64,000 bases of DNA from Cephalotus follicularis (lineage: Eukaryota; Streptophyta; Magnoliopsida; Oxalidales; Cephalotaceae), in the NCBI GenBank assembly GCA_001972305.1, contig BDDD01001502.1:124001-188000 (forward strand), given 5' to 3'. The translations under genes and the position numbers were made by a program. The notes below the pieces were generated by a model. It saw only the letters and a list, made by a program, of their open reading frames with translations. It searched no databases and was not told where the DNA came from. Positions 1 through 12,293 of this stretch are shown piece after piece. How positions within the stretch are numbered: position 1 is the stretch's first letter; each line of letters starts with the position of its first letter.

Positions 1-116
1 TACTTCATTTGTGGAAATTAATAAAATGATGGTTTTTCCAAAATTGATGATGTCGATGTCGATATGAAGTCAATTATGTACTTAGAACCGTAATTACTTG
101 GTAAATTTACTGGAGG

Positions 117-268
117 CAGTCGACTGGCACAGAAGACCAGCCGACTGGATGGCTGCGTGTGGAAGCAGTCAACTGGTGGGATGAACCAGTCGACTGACCA
201 ATTGTCGTGACACTTGGCAACTGACTGCCAGGCGAACAGCCGACTGCCAGGGAAAGGCAGCCGACTGG
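117..268. repeat. Phased palindromic word array (AGYCGACT), X family
   Basis: Words AGTCGACT, AGCCGACT or one-off variants start at 118, 139, 167, 188, 238 and 259, giving steps of 21, 28, 21, 50 and 21. The full 10-mer CAGTCGACTG is a perfect palindrome. The same words with the same steps recur in X2 at 62175-62316. The 50-bp step has a decayed word (CAACTGACTG) in the middle. Confidence 0.9.
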
Positions 269-1105
269 ATCGTGCTCTGTTTTATATGCATGTGACGAGA
301 TCACATGCAGCCACTGACAAGACATCTTGCAGGGGCCATCTGATTATAGATGAAACGTGTATGCCATGCACATGACTGCTAGAACCTGCAGAAACTGAGG
401 GGAAGGGGTGGAATGACATGTGTGTGTGCATGCAAGTGTTAGAAGGGAGGATGGCATTTAGTGCCATGTGAGGGAGCTAGGGGGAAGGCAAGAGAAAAGT
501 CTCTGCATAAAACGTCTCCCCTCACTGCTCTCATGCAGATACTGAAAGAGAAAAGAACCAGAGTTATTGAGAGAGAACATAGTGAAAAATTGAGAGGATT
601 CTCCTTTGTTGAAGCTTGGAGCTCGGGTGGGAGCTGTTGGGCTGTCCTTGGAGCTACTGGGCTTGGAGTTGGAGCTACTGGGAGGGTCAAAGATACTGGA
701 AAGGAGACACAAAGTGGTGGACTTCCGATTTCTAACTTGAAATCAAAGGTAGGGGAAAATAGTAGGAATTCTATGCATGCAATTTGAGTTTAAGAGTAAT
801 GATGTTATAAATGAATGGTCTAGTTGTTTGGCTGTGGATTTCTGTGTCAATGTTGTGGTTAATGTTAGTAAATAACCTAACATGCACACTGAGTTTTGGA
901 TGGAGTTTTGGTTGGTTTTCATGCAATGCCATGTTTGGGTGTCATTTGAATTATGATGAAAACGGAGAATAACACTTGAATTGAGTTGTGTTTTAAACTA
1001 GTGTATGATTGCTGATGATATTCTGAAGTTTGAATACGTGTGGATATGTTCCAATGGTTTGCAGAATGGATTAGCAGTGAATTGCTGGCACTGTCCAGCC
1101 CAGAA

Positions 1106-1300
1106 CAGCCGACTGTTTAGGTAAAATAGTCGACTACTCGAACATCCAGTCGACTGTGCATGCGTTTTTACCCAGAACAGTCGACTGTAGAAGGAAGGCA
1201 GTCGACTGCCGAATGCTAGCGATGAACAAGTTGACTGTTGAGGAAGAACAGTCGATTGTCTCAAGGATCCAGCCGACTGTTATGGAAAACAGCCGACTGT
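1106..1300. repeat. Second phased palindromic word array in the X1 5' LTR
   Basis: AGTCGACT-like words start at 1107, 1128, 1148, 1179, 1200, 1229, 1250, 1271 and 1291. Steps are 21, 20, 31, 21, 29, 21, 21 and 20. Variants differ mostly at the central CG (AGCCGACT, AGTTGACT, AGTCGATT), which fits cytosine-methylation decay of a palindromic ancestor. Confidence 0.9.
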
Positions 1301-2400
1301 TATAATAGAAATTGAACCTTTAGAAAAGGTGTTAGGCCTAGGTTAAATACCCATAACCCTAGGTGCATTCTGAGCATATGTTTGTCCTGCATTTGAACTG
1401 CTACTGTACTATGAATTGCATTATGGTTGATTTCTAAAATGTATTAACCATCTTGGAAAACTTGCATGATTACAAAAATCATTATTGTGCGAAAATGTAT
1501 ATTTGTCAACATATGATTTTATATATTTTTGAAATGACTGGGGAAGTAATTCCAAAGACGGAGAAATGTTTTAAAGGATTGATTACACAGTCAAATGTAT
1601 GGTTTTAAGTTTTATAACTTATCACAACTTGTGAATGGAGTAATATATTTTAAACAAATATATGTGATCAAGTAATCTGTAATACCCCGTTCGTTCACGT
1701 GCATATTTCGGATTTTAAATTTGATTTATTGGTTGTGTTGGCATATTTTGTTTTGGCATAATGTGTTTATGACGACTGGTTTGTCTGGTTCCTTTTGGGA
1801 CATATTTATTGCTTGTGTTGATATAACTTATGAGGTTATACTTGTACTGTGAACATGCACATATTTTTATATGTATATACGGAGATATGATTATTCTGAA
1901 AATTACATGTCCTACTGCATCACTATGCATTCACTCATGATACGCATTACCTTGACCTTGAACTGTATACATAAAATTTTCTACTTAGCCGAGTGAGGAA
2001 AAAGGCTAACCCCATACTGTAACAGATTGATGGAGTGGGTTTTGATATGGAGCACACAAGGAGACTTAAGGAGAAGACTAAGTTATTTCTCTTGTTTTAT
2101 GTACTGAATGAACAATGACTATGTAAACCGGATTATTGTCACGTTGATTTATTTTATCTCGTAATGTACTATCACGCTCCGTTTTGGGAGATCGACATTG
2201 ATGAGGGTTTATATATAAACTTGTTGGGCATCACGTAGTATGGGATGCGTGATGTATGCTTAAATTCAACTTTTACATGAATGCTTCCGCTATAGAGAAA
2301 TTTTATTTATTGGTAATTTGCATAAGCTGGATATTATATTGTGTTGATTGCCTTACCACTTCATATGTTGTCTTATTGTGAAAACGGGGGTGTGACAACG

Positions 2401-2413
2401 TGGTATCAGAGCA
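2401..2413 (+). other. Primer-binding site of X1 (initiator-Met tRNA)
   Basis: TGGTATCAGAGCA lies three bases after the 5' LTR terminus. It is complementary to the 3' end of plant initiator-Met tRNA, the usual primer for minus-strand DNA synthesis in Ty3/gypsy and Ty1/copia elements. Confidence 0.95.
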
Positions 2414-2504
2414 TATTCCAAATATGCTTAGCTTGGATAAGTTTCTCGACAATTAATGTAACGTTTCCTGAGAATTCTTTAAATCATTCCTTATAGGAGA
2501 CAGA

Positions 2505-3188
2505 ATGGACGGAAGGGGAAGACATGTGAGGTCGCGAACCATTACGGATAACATTCCCCAAGAAGTGAATGAAGGAGGAGATCCAGAGGACCGCATAAAC
2601 GAATATTTCCAATAGCAGATAGCTGCTAGCACGATTCATCTACAAGAGATGAAGTGGTCATACACGGATCGTATTGCTGAACATTTCCAGCAACAAATAG
2701 CTACTAATACAGCTCACTTTGAGGAAATGCGGCAGTTGTGTGTTCTAACTCAACAAGTTAAGCGGACTAGACCAGCTCCGTCAGAATGGCAAGATGGTGG
2801 CTCTGCAACCAAGTCATCAAAGAACAGTTCTCAGCAAACGACCGCTAAGGGAACTCCGAGTCAAGAAGATGATATAATTCCCAGGGCTTGATTCTATTGC
2901 GGTCGTGCAGGCCATCAAGTGAAAGACTGTTGGTTGAAGAATAAGTTATGCATGAGATATGGGGCGACTGGTCCTATGATGAAGAAATGTACAAGGGGCC
3001 CATCTCAACAAATTACTAACTGTGGAACTCCTGATCAAGGGAGTAATATGGGAACTGGAGCTTGTTATTACTGTGGTCGTAAGGGTCACCTAAAGAAAGA
3101 TTGCTGGAGGATGAATGGACTATGTTTTAGGTGTGGGGCACCTGGTCATTCAGTGAAGGACTGTCCGAAGAGCCCAACTGGACCTTAG
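2505..3188 (+). pseudogene. gag remnant with CCHC zinc knuckles (X1)
   Basis: A start codon at 2505 opens a frame that continues to 3188 with two in-frame stops (near 2612 and at 2889-2891). About 48 residues precede the first stop. A glutamine- and charge-rich segment follows, then CCHC knuckles for RNA binding; the two at the end read CYYCGRKGHLKKDC and CFRCGAPGHSVKDC. The stop at 2889 replaces the first Cys of the leading knuckle (the following residues are FYCGRAGHQVKDC). The capsid core between N-terminus and knuckles is missing: only about 130 codons precede the knuckles, against several hundred in intact plant gypsy gag. It would not make particles. The identity rests on the knuckles and the position directly after the PBS. 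Confidence 0.85.
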
Positions 3189-3585
3189 CAGCGGGGAAAC
3201 AAGGGCAAGGGCATCATGAGAGGTACGATTTTCACTCTCACTTGCATCATACTTGATCATAATGCCTTTAATTGGTTGACCATATTATAGCCATAGTTAA
3301 ATGAATGTTAAAGTTGGATGTTGAGGCTAACTAATGAGTAAGAGAATGATGGTCCTTAGTGCCATGTTAAGGAATGGTTATACAAATGTGTAGACTAGTA
3401 TGGGACCACACACATACTTAGTGGACTTCTAGGACCCGGGTAACGTAACCAAAGATTATGAATCGTATCGCTTGGATAGTGATTCACGGTAGTGAGTCGA
3501 GGGCGTTCTCCAACCTCGATTTGGGATCGGATATCACCAGTTGAGGATAAGGGAAGGAGATATTGAGAAGGCTGCTTTCTGAACA
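3189..3585 (+). other. Interior spacer without recognisable coding content
   Basis: Protease and the fingers half of RT should lie here but are absent. I see no aspartic-protease motif in any frame. It is probably a deletion scar with unrelated filler. Confidence 0.6.
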
Positions 3586-5810
3586 AGGTACGATCAGTAC
3601 GAGTTCCTTGTGATGCCTTTTGGTGTTACCAATGCACCGGCTGCATTCATGTCATTGATGAACAATGTGTTTCGACCGTACCTGGACCAGTTCGTCATTG
3701 TGTTTATTGATGACGTACTAGTGTACTCAATGAGTGAGGAGGAGCATGCTTGACATCTGAGGTTGGTTTTGCAGATTCTCCAAGAGCAGCAACTGTATGC
3801 CAAATTCAGTAAGTGTGAGTTTTCGCTTGACCGCGTGATCTTTCTTGGTCACATTGTATCTGGAGAGGGTTTGGCGGTGGATCCGTCGAAGATAGAGGTG
3901 GTACGAGATTGGCCACAGCCGAAGAACGTAACGGAGGTACGCAGTTTTCTCGGCATGGCGGGATATTACAAGAGGTTCATCCAGAACTTTTCAAGGATAG
4001 CCGAGCCCTTGACTAGACTGACCCAGAAGACCACCTTGTTTTTTTGGGATGAAGATTGTGAAGCTAGTTTCCGTGAACTAAAGGATCGGTTGGATTCCAC
4101 TCCTATCTTGGCATTACCCGAGGGTAATGAGGGCTTTGCAGTCTGTAGTGATGCATTGGGTAAAGGCTTGGGTTGCATGTTGATGCAACGAGGAAGAGTG
4201 ATCGCTTATGCTTCGCGGAAGCTAAAGCCTTACGAAGAGAATTACCCAACTCATGATCTCGAACTGACAGCTATTATCTTTGCTCTTCAGAAATGGAGAC
4301 ACTACTTGTATGGAACGCAGTTTGAGATCTTTACCGATCACAAGAGTTTGAGGTACCTGTTTTGTAAGGACACACTGAACATGAGATAGAGCAGGTGGGT
4401 AGAGTTCTTTAATGATTATTACTGCAGTATCCAGTACCACCCGGGGAAAGCGAATGTAGTCGCTGATGCTTTGAGCCGCAAGGCTATGGTTGCCAGTACA
4501 ATGGTGTCGCAATGGAAGATGTTGGAAGACTTCCAAGTGCGGTCTCCGTTCAATCAGCCACCGGGGATCTTTCTAGCCGACATGCTGAGTCCAGCCAGTG
4601 TTACTTGATCACATCAGGGATGCACAACCACATGACCCGGAGTTGCAACGAATTCGGGAGAAACTGGACTCGAAATCCGATTTCGGGTACATGCTGATGG
4701 TATTCTGAGATATAGGGGACGTGTATGTCTTCCAAACGAACCAAGACTGAAGGATGAGTTACTCCGCAGGGCTCATAAATCCCTGTACAGTATTCACCCT
4801 GGTAGCACCAAGATGTACCAAGATATGAAGAAGACTTACTGGTGGCCTTGCATGAAGCGCGAAATTGTAGAATATGCCAAGAAATGTTTGACATGTCAGA
4901 GGGTCAAGGCCGAACACCAGAGACCGGCAGGACTGTTACAGTCATTACCAGTGGTGGAGTGGAAATGGGAACACATTACGATGGACATTGTTTCTGGATT
5001 TCCACTAACTAGGCATCGTCATAATGCCGTGTGGGGTATTGTTGATAGACTCACCAAATCAGCACACTTCTTGCCCACACATGTCACTGATTCTGCGAGC
5101 AAGTTGGCTCGATTGTATGTGAAGGAGATTGTAAGATTGCACGGTGTTCCGGTGAGCATCGTTTGCGATAGGGATTCGATCTTCACTTCCAACTTCTGTA
5201 AGAGATTCCAGAGAGCCTTCGGAATGAGATTGAATCTCAGTACTGCTTTCCACCCTCAGACAGACGGACAGTCGGAGCGTACCATCCAGACCTTGGAGGA
5301 TATGCTTCGGGCTTGCGTGATCGATTTTGGTTGAACCTGGGAAGACCATATCCCTCTGATAGAGTTTTCATACAATAACAGCTATCACACGAGTATTGGT
5401 ATGGCTCCACACGAGGCACTGTATGGAAGAAAGTGTAGGTCACCCGTCTGTTGGGACGAGGTGGGTGAAGGACCGTTGCTTGGGTCGGATTTGGTGGAGG
5501 AGACTTCGGAGAAAGTCAAGTTCATCAAAGAGAAGTTGCTAGCAGCGCAGAGTCGGCAGATGAGCTATGCTGACAGTGTGAAGAGAAGGCATTTAACCTT
5601 CAATGTTGGAGATCACGTGTTTTTGAAGGTATCTCCGTGGAAAGGAGTGCAAAGGTTCGGGAAGAAGGGCAAGCTAGCGCCACACTATATTGGTCCTTTT
5701 GAGATTCTGGAGAAGGTTGGGGAGGTAGCATATCAGCTAGCCTTGCCTCCTACCTTGTCGGGCATACATGACGTCTTCCATATATCTATGCTGAGGAGAT
5801 ATATCCAGTA
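3586..5810 (+). pseudogene. pol remnant: RT palm, RNase H, integrase (X1)
   Basis: Reading enters RT at the palm ([18 protein letters not shown]), with the catalytic FIDD near 3705. The thumb and RNase H follow ([20 protein letters not shown]). A frame-disturbed tether comes next, then the integrase H2C2 knuckle and core: TMDIVSG (first Asp), CDRDSIF (second Asp) and [16 protein letters not shown] (catalytic Glu). The C-terminal part reads GDHVFLKVSPWKG and DVFHISMLRRYIQ. In-frame stops lie near 3751, 4387 and 5332. The frame ends abruptly at 5810, where the 3' LTR follows after a few bases, so the integrase tail and the PPT are missing. Order RT-RH-IN shows Ty3/gypsy. RT fingers and protease are deleted. 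Confidence 0.92.
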
Positions 5811-5813
5811 ATC

Positions 5814-8800
5814 TGTAATACCCCGTTCGTTCACGTGCATATTTCGGATTTTAAATTTGATTTATTGGTTGTGTTGGCATATTTTGTTTTGGCATAATGT
5901 GTTCTTTGGGTTATGTGAATTTAAACTTAGGGCTTTTATTTTATTAAAATATGATTGTTGGAAAAACAAAAAATCTATTGTCTTGTTATTATATGGTTGG
6001 TGAATATTGGTTGGATTATGTATATGAATAGGTAAAATTAATTGAATTATATTTCGTATAAATATTAAATCGGTTTTTATTATTAACACGGTAAAATTGT
6101 TTTAATTAGAAAACAAATCCTTTTATTTTGGGCTTTCATATTTATTAGAGTATGAATTTATTAATTTGTTATATGGTTGGCCTATTTTATAATTTTTGGG
6201 CTTTTATGACTTAGGCTAAATAATACCATCTTTGGGCTTTTGCTAAATTATTGGAATAGGGATTATGGGAAAGATAAAATAAATTGTTTGTATTATAAAT
6301 TAGTTTAATTATTAATATGGCAAAAGTGTATTATATTGGAAATAAAATAAATGAATTATGGCAATTTTATCTTGTTTCTATTTTCTTCCCTTCCTTTCCC
6401 GTTTTTCTTCTTTCTTCCTCCCCAAAACTGATTTTCTTCCTTCTTTATCATCCTCAAATCCCGAAATTATGCCCTATTGCCACACTATATCAGATTTGGA
6501 TTCCTTTTCTGCATTACCATGACCTAAATTACCTTTCCCATATTGTATATGTATGTTATTATTCTTTGTATATGCCTCCATTGTGTCATTGTGCCTAAGA
6601 CCCGAACCTGCAAGATTAGAATTCGTTTTGTTCTCCCTTGATCATCATACCAGGTTCGTTTTACTCTATTGATATGGTTTAGCAGTGAATTTTAGTTTAT
6701 AATATCTAATGCATGTTCATATAGGTTTCTAGTGTGTTTTCTTATTAATTCTTGCCATGTATGTTATGTTTCTGATATTGTTAGCAAACCCTGAGGTGTC
6801 TAGTAATGGTTATAAACAGATTGTGAAACTAGAAATTGGTATATGACAGAAATTGATCACATAGTTATGCATATAAAGAATTGGAACTTGCTTCTTTTTA
6901 AAAGTGTGATCACCAATTGCATGAACCTTTTGATTCAGGATGTTTAAATGCCACGGTTAAGTCACATAAGACCTATATAAGTGTTTAAAATCATCTAGTA
7001 ATGTAGTAAAAATGGTTTTGACAGAAAATTGGAATTGAAACTGTTGTTTTTGCTGTTCTGTCGCCCAGAATAGTCGACTGCCTCGTGAGACAGCCGACTG
7101 TTTTGCCTTGCACAGTCGACTGCCACCCATTGAACAGTCGACTGGATTCAACCTAGTATGAGTAGTCGACTGCCTATGCCACACAGTCGACTGCCACCTT
7201 TGAGTAGTCCACTGAACCTTGATACAGTCGACTGTGGTTTTAAGTTTTGTATTCCATTTGTTCGTCTAATGATTTAGAGTCTGTTTTAAACACTATTAAG
7301 TTACTGTTTGATGTTTGGAAGTAATATTTGAATGCTTATATGAATGATATTGCATCTTTTAGATTTTTGTGCTTCGAGGGACTTTTAAAATTGTTGATCA
7401 TTTCATCTATCTTTGTTGTGATCGCTTAAGGTACGGATAACTCCTTCTTTGATACCCTCCTATTGGTTTGTTAAAGAATAAAATTCAGTTTTATTTTTCG
7501 TTATTATACGGATTCTTCGTTCTTGGCTTATTCCTTCGGTTTTACTAAAATGAATTCAAATATGTTTTTAGTTCGGATCTTCGTTTCTTGATACCCTCCT
7601 ATCAGATTTACTGTAGTAAATAAAAGATATTTTTACTTATGAATGATGTACGGATGTTTCGTTCCTTGACACCTTCCTACTGTTTTTATAGTAAAAAGAT
7701 AGTTTTACTTTATGAATAACATAAGGATTTCTATCGTTCCTTGGCTATCTGTTTATCAAACTAAAATGAGTTTTATTCTATGATCTCGTTTTATAGACTT
7801 GATTATGTTTTTATAATATGCTACGTAAATAAATTGGTTTATGACGTTTTATGAAATTAAACGTTCCTAATTATATTTTTATGCTAAGATACGTAACGAC
7901 ATAATATGAAATGATCATCTCTTTACAGTGGAAAATAAATGAGTTGATGATAGGTAATGATTTTGCTATGTCCAGAATATGTTTAGAAAACGTGTATACA
8001 TTTTTAAATTTATTTTAAAAATAAAAAAAAATTTTAAAATAAAGATATACACAGAGATATTTCCTACCTATGGAGGTACCATGTGATCAAGTAATCGCAT
8101 TTTATTGCTTGACTTGTACTGTGCAATGCTTGTGCCCGTTGATTACTCAGCCGCTGTGCTAGTAACTTGCTGTTGGTTTAGCCGCCGTGCTAAGCAACAT
8201 ACGGAGGACTTGCTCCAAAACCGTTCGCAAACGGGGATGGGTTAAGAGTGCATGACGTTGGGTCCAGGAGGTGGCGACGGTTATGACGGCTGGTTCGTCT
8301 GGTTCCTTTTGGGACATATTTACTGCTTGTGTTGATATAACTTATGAGGTTATACTTGTACTGTGAACATGCACGTATTTTTATATGTATATACGGAGAT
8401 ATGATTATTGTGAAAATTACATGTCATACTGCATCACTATGCATTCATTCATGATACGCATTACCTTGACCTTGAACTTGATACATAAACTTTTCTACTT
8501 AGCCGAGTGAGGACAAAGGCTAACCCCTTATTGTAACAGATTGATGGAGTGGGTTTTGATATGGAGCACACAAGGAGACTTAAGGAGAAGACTAAGTTAT
8601 TTCTCTTGTTTTATGTACTGAATGAACAATGACTATGTAAACCGGATTATTGTAACGTTGATTTATTTTATCTCGTACTGTACTATCACGCTCCCTTTTG
8701 GGCGATCAACATTGATGAGGGTTTATATATAAACTTGTTCGGCATCACGTAGTATGGGATGCGTGATGTATGCTTAAATTCAGCTTTTACATGAATGCTT

Positions 8801-8911
8801 CCGCTATCGAGAAATTTTATTTATTGGTAATTTGCATATTGTGGATATTATATTGTATTGATTGCCTTACCACTTCATATGTTGTCTTATTGTGAAAACG
8901 GGGGCGTGACA
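5814..8911 (+). repeat. 3' LTR of X1, mosaic of two LTR families
   Basis: 5814-8080 is a TGTAATACCCCG-type LTR related to the LTRs of N (51665-57660). It contains the GTCGAC word array, repeated TACGGAT...CGTTCTTTG units around 7430-7740, and a conserved block CCTACCTATGGAGGTACC near 8064. At 8081 it switches to the X family, which runs to GTGACA at 8911. Two AGCCG/CGGCT-type hairpin blocks lie near 8176-8195 and 8499-8526. The X1 5' LTR is about 2.4 kb shorter over the corresponding stretch after 1678. Confidence 0.85.
7071..7235. repeat. Phased palindromic word array in the X1 3' LTR
   Basis: Words start at 7072, 7092, 7114, 7136, 7164, 7185, 7206 and 7226 (AGTCGACT, one AGCCGACT, one AGTCCACT). 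Steps are 20, 22, 22, 28, 21, 21 and 20, nearly the same series as at 45767-45921 and 55041-55175. Confidence 0.93.
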
Positions 8912-8949
8912 GTTACTCACCTATCAGACAATGTTTGATTATCTGATGT

Positions 8950-9500
8950 TATAGTAGCCTCTCGGTAGAGACCGAGGCATGGTTATATTGCCAGTGTGGC
9001 TGGTCTGATTAGCCTCTCGGCAGAGACCGAGGTATGGTTGTTATTGATTGCCTGTGTGGCTAAAGCCTTTCTGGCTGTTCTGATAAAGAATATTGCTTGT
9101 GTGGCTGGTTTGACGAGATACATAGATTGTGTGGCTACTATGCACTAGACTATGAAGGATGAGGATATTATACAGCCTGTATGCTTCTCTGATATTATAT
9201 CTAGCCTGTGTGGCTGGTCTGATGATATGTAGACTGTGTGGCTGGTCTAACGATATGCAGCTTGTATGGCTGGTCTAACGAAATGTAGCCTATGTGGCTT
9301 GTCATAGTAGATACAACATGTGCGGCTAGTATGAAGATATTAAGCCTGTGTGGCTAGTCAGAGGAGATTTAGCCTATGTGCCTAGTAAGAGGAGATACAG
9401 CATGCGTGGCTAGTCTGTCGATATTCGACCTGTGTGGCTAGTCTGAAGAGATGCAGCCCGTGTGACTAGTCTATTGATAGCCGCTTGTCTGGCTAGTCTA
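8950..9500 (+). repeat. Degenerate minisatellite (AGCCTGTGTGGCTRGTCTGA-type units)
   Basis: About 25-60 bp units, each with a core like AGCCTGTGTGGCTAGTCTG followed by a variable ATATG/AGATACAG tail, run through this segment. The first units instead carry AGCCTCTCGGYAGAGACCGAGG, which is itself an inverted repeat. There is no open frame across it. It lies directly to the right of X1. Its parent element is not identified. Confidence 0.8.
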
Positions 9501-10609
9501 CAGTGATGCAAGAGAATATTGATATGAGGAGAATGATATGTGATATGATGAGCATTTCTGGAAATTATTGGACACATTCTTCGATCACTTCCATGAACTT
9601 TGATGCTATTCGGTGCTCTGATATTGCGGAGCTTGGGTTATAGCTTTGATGTTGTCATAGGGAGCTTAAAAGTAGATTGATCACAGCTCCATTGACTATG
9701 ACATATTTCTTGTGCAACGCATCCATATTATCTCATTCAAAGCATCCAGTTCTTCTCGTATGGAAACAACAGGAAATCATTTGTCCCAACACACTTCGTC
9801 ATCTGGACTATTCCTCTCTTATCTATATTTCTGTTGATACACTAGATGATGAGCTACTTGATACACCGACCATGAAGCAGTAGGGCCGGAAGGGGCAGAC
9901 CACTGACATGGACATATTACTCACTGCAATTCATGCCAGTTTCATTGGCATGCATTGGGGAGTATGGATGATATACTTGAGTGAATATGCTATCGTATAG
10001 CTAAAATTATCATTCCATACATGTAAACAGGAATCTAGAGTAGTGAACCCTCAAGGATACTTGAGGAAGTGGACCTAGGAACAGTTGGGCCGAACCACTA
10101 TAAATTCTCTGTCTCAGTTTCTAACTCTTTTCTTTCTTGCTGCATACGATGATTTATGATTTAATAATCTATTGATTCCTCATTCGAGGGTAAGAAAATA
10201 TAATTATGATTTGAACTGAAAATTTTAGAAACAATTGACGATGTTCTGGTAAGGTAGAGCTCGGACTATGGAAGTCATAGCTCAGACTACGAAAGGCAGA
10301 GCTCGGACTATGGAAGTCAGAGGTCAGAGGTCAAACTATTGAAGGCAAAGCTCCAAATGCCTAAGCAAACCACGAGGAAAAGACCAGAGAAAGAGATCAG
10401 AGCTCAAGACTCAAAGTCAGACCTCGATGCATGAAGGCATACCTCAATCGTAGAGGTCAGACCTTAGAGCAAAGAAGCAAAGAAGAGCTCTGAAGGTTAA
10501 GACAGACCTAGGCGCTTTATGTCTAGTTCTCTACAAACATGTTATTTACCAATACAGTTATAATGGAGGTCAAGGATATGGATTAAGTTGGAAGAAAGAA
10601 AATAATAAA
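9501..10609. other. Non-coding stretch with possible LTR promoter remnant and GA-rich repeats
   Basis: No credible gene; an isolated 68-codon frame at 9677-9883 has no recognisable domain. GCCGAACCACTATAAAT near 10091-10107 resembles the promoter region of plant copia LTRs, with a TATA-like core. From about 10256 to 10335 there are repeats of an AGAGCTCGGACTATGGAAGTC unit, continuing as degenerate GA-rich words to about 10500. At about 10610 the sequence changes to the C element. Confidence 0.5.
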
Positions 10610-10611
10610 AT

Positions 10612-12138
10612 TAAATTTAAATTTTGCATGGCTCGTCCAGTGGAGTAACGAAAGAGTGGGATGGGTCGTGTCACTATAACTAAAGCAGATCCCACTGTAG
10701 CTCTTTGGTCCATAGCATAAACTCTACCCTGCACAGTAGGTGTTGATCCCATAGGCTGCTTTCTGCGATCTCCCCTTACTACTGAAGGTGAACTGGTACC
10801 AGGATGACCTTGATGCTGACGTTCAAAACCAAAGCCTTGCTGATAACTTATACTTTGGTTCTGCTGAGAACCTCCTTAAAATCAACACATACTCTAACCT
10901 TGTTGATTCCCTAAACCAAACTTGTCACGAGGACACTCCTTAGCCATGTGATCCGAAGCTTCACAACCCATGCACTTACTGGCTATCCACCAACAATCAT
11001 CAGATGCATGGTTAGTACATTGACAATGCACGCACGGATCAAAAGATGCATGACTACCACCACTAGAAAGTCTACAATGACCTCCCTGTGTCCCCTGGTT
11101 TCCTCTGCTGAGAGCCCTGCCCTTTAGGCCTCTGCTGCGAACCTCGAGATTGCCCACAATATCCTGAAAAATCGGGCGGACTGCTGATACTCTGAGGTGT
11201 GCCACCCTAACTTACGCTGTTGTTCACCGATCTTTTGGACTTGTTACTGCTCCCAAAACCCCTCCCTAACTACAAATCACAAGAAGCAGGCCTAATGCTA
11301 CCAGCCAGAATCCTAAAGTGGTGCAGTTCTTCAGCCACATACTCAAGCTCTCTGGCTCTGCTAGCAAACTCAAAGAAAGACCTCAACCGTAGTGGAACTA
11401 ACTTCTGTCTGATATCTGCTCTAAGCCCACCAAGTAACTTCTTAGCTTTTCGTTCCTCTGTGCTAACCATGGGAGGGGCAATCCTTGCCAATTCAATAAC
11501 TTGGCCTCATGATAAGGCACAGTTATGCTGCCCTGCACTAAATTGAGAAATTCGGCCTCCTTTTTCTCAACCTTAGTCTATGGAAAAATACTTCTCATGG
11601 AATTCTGTGACAAACAAATCCCAAGATCTCACTATCCCTGATTCCTCCCAAGAAGAATCAACCATCGTCCACTAATGCTTTGCCTCACCCTGTAGCATGT
11701 AAGTGTGAAAAACATCCTTTTGTAGGTCTGAACACTCCAAAAATGTCCATTTGTATCAACCATCTCTCAGAGGAAACAACATCAGAATCTCCCATGAAAA
11801 TCTGGAGGATTTAGCTTCGAGAACCTAATTAAAGGATCCTCCTTGTGTGCAGCATGACCAACTGGTCTCTTTGGCATTTTGGCACATTCAGCTGTTCTAG
11901 AAGTTGTAGCTTGACCTGATGTAGCCACTTAGCTCTGCAAGATCTCATTCATCTGGGCCATAGTGGCATACATCTCCCATAGGAAATCCCTTGGATCTTC
12001 TTGAGCAGGTGCAACAAACTCCACATCTGGTGTCACATTACCACCTTCTAGTTCCACAGCACCCCTACTGGGTCTAGTGCACCTAGCCGAAGGCCTACCT
12101 TTGGCTCTTCTAGCAGTTCCTCCATGACGACCTTCCAT
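10612..12138 (-). pseudogene. gag and start of protease, element C
   Basis: The start codon at 12138 opens MEGRHGGTARRAKGRPSARC, the basic N-terminus typical of this gag type, and DFLWEMYATMAQMNEIL parallels E's LCATMAQMHTLI. A capsid part follows in broken frames (11270-11491 encodes KKLLGGLRADIRQKLVPL). Then come two CCHC knuckles near 10930-11030: CVHCQCTNHASDDC and CMGCEASDHMAKEC. The last part (10570-10752) reads STPTVQGRVYAMDQ, matching the segment that leads into protease in E. The frame ends before the active-site Asp. Several frameshifts and stops make it non-functional. It is recognised with good confidence as a gypsy gag. Confidence 0.85.
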
Positions 12139-12280
12139 ATCTACCTTATATATGAGAAATGATTAGATGTCCACTTATCTTAACAATAAATCCAAAATAA
12201 ACTAAAACAATGAACAATCTTATCAATAACTCTAAATTCCAATAGCCAAGGATCGAATCATGCATAGCTAACTTAAATTA

Positions 12281-12293
12281 GTCTCTGATACCA
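12281..12293 (-). other. Primer-binding site of element C
   Basis: On the - strand the sequence reads TGGTATCAGAGAC, six bases inside the LTR edge at 12300. It fixes the orientation of C. Confidence 0.9.

Larger units (their letters stand above)
1..2397 (+). repeat. 5' LTR of X1 (left edge truncated by window), mosaic
   Basis: Positions 1-1677 match the left half of the X2 LTR at 62010-63345, including the GTCGAC word array. 1678 to about 1765 is the start of a different LTR family (TGTAATACCCCG...) and matches 5814-5900. From about 1766 to 2397 the sequence matches the right end of the X family (8281-8911 and the end of X2). A TATA-like GCATAAAACG lies near 503. The hairpin-like block TTAGCCGAGTGAGG...GGCTAACCCC lies near 1985-2014. 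The open frames inside it are repeat-derived and not credible genes. Confidence 0.85.
1..8911 (+). mobile_element. Ty3/gypsy LTR retrotransposon X1, decayed, with mosaic LTRs
   Basis: The order is LTR, PBS, gag remnant, RT-RNase H-integrase remnant, LTR, which is the Ty3/gypsy pol order. The 5' LTR runs off the left edge and ends with GTGTGACA at 2397. A PBS for initiator-Met tRNA follows directly. The 3' LTR ends with GCGTGACA at 8911. Capsid core, protease and the N-terminal part of RT are missing, and no polypurine tract is seen before the 3' LTR. No clear TSD can be assigned because the left end is outside the window. The element cannot be autonomous. Confidence 0.9.

Noticed and set aside
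461..787. 108-codon frame in the X1 LTR as a gene
   Set aside because: It is LTR sequence shared in part with X2, with overlapping open frames on the other strand.
10069..10125. Complete copia LTR upstream of C
   Set aside because: Only a promoter-like CCGAACCACTATAAAT stretch is seen; no LTR edges, PBS or TSD could be placed.
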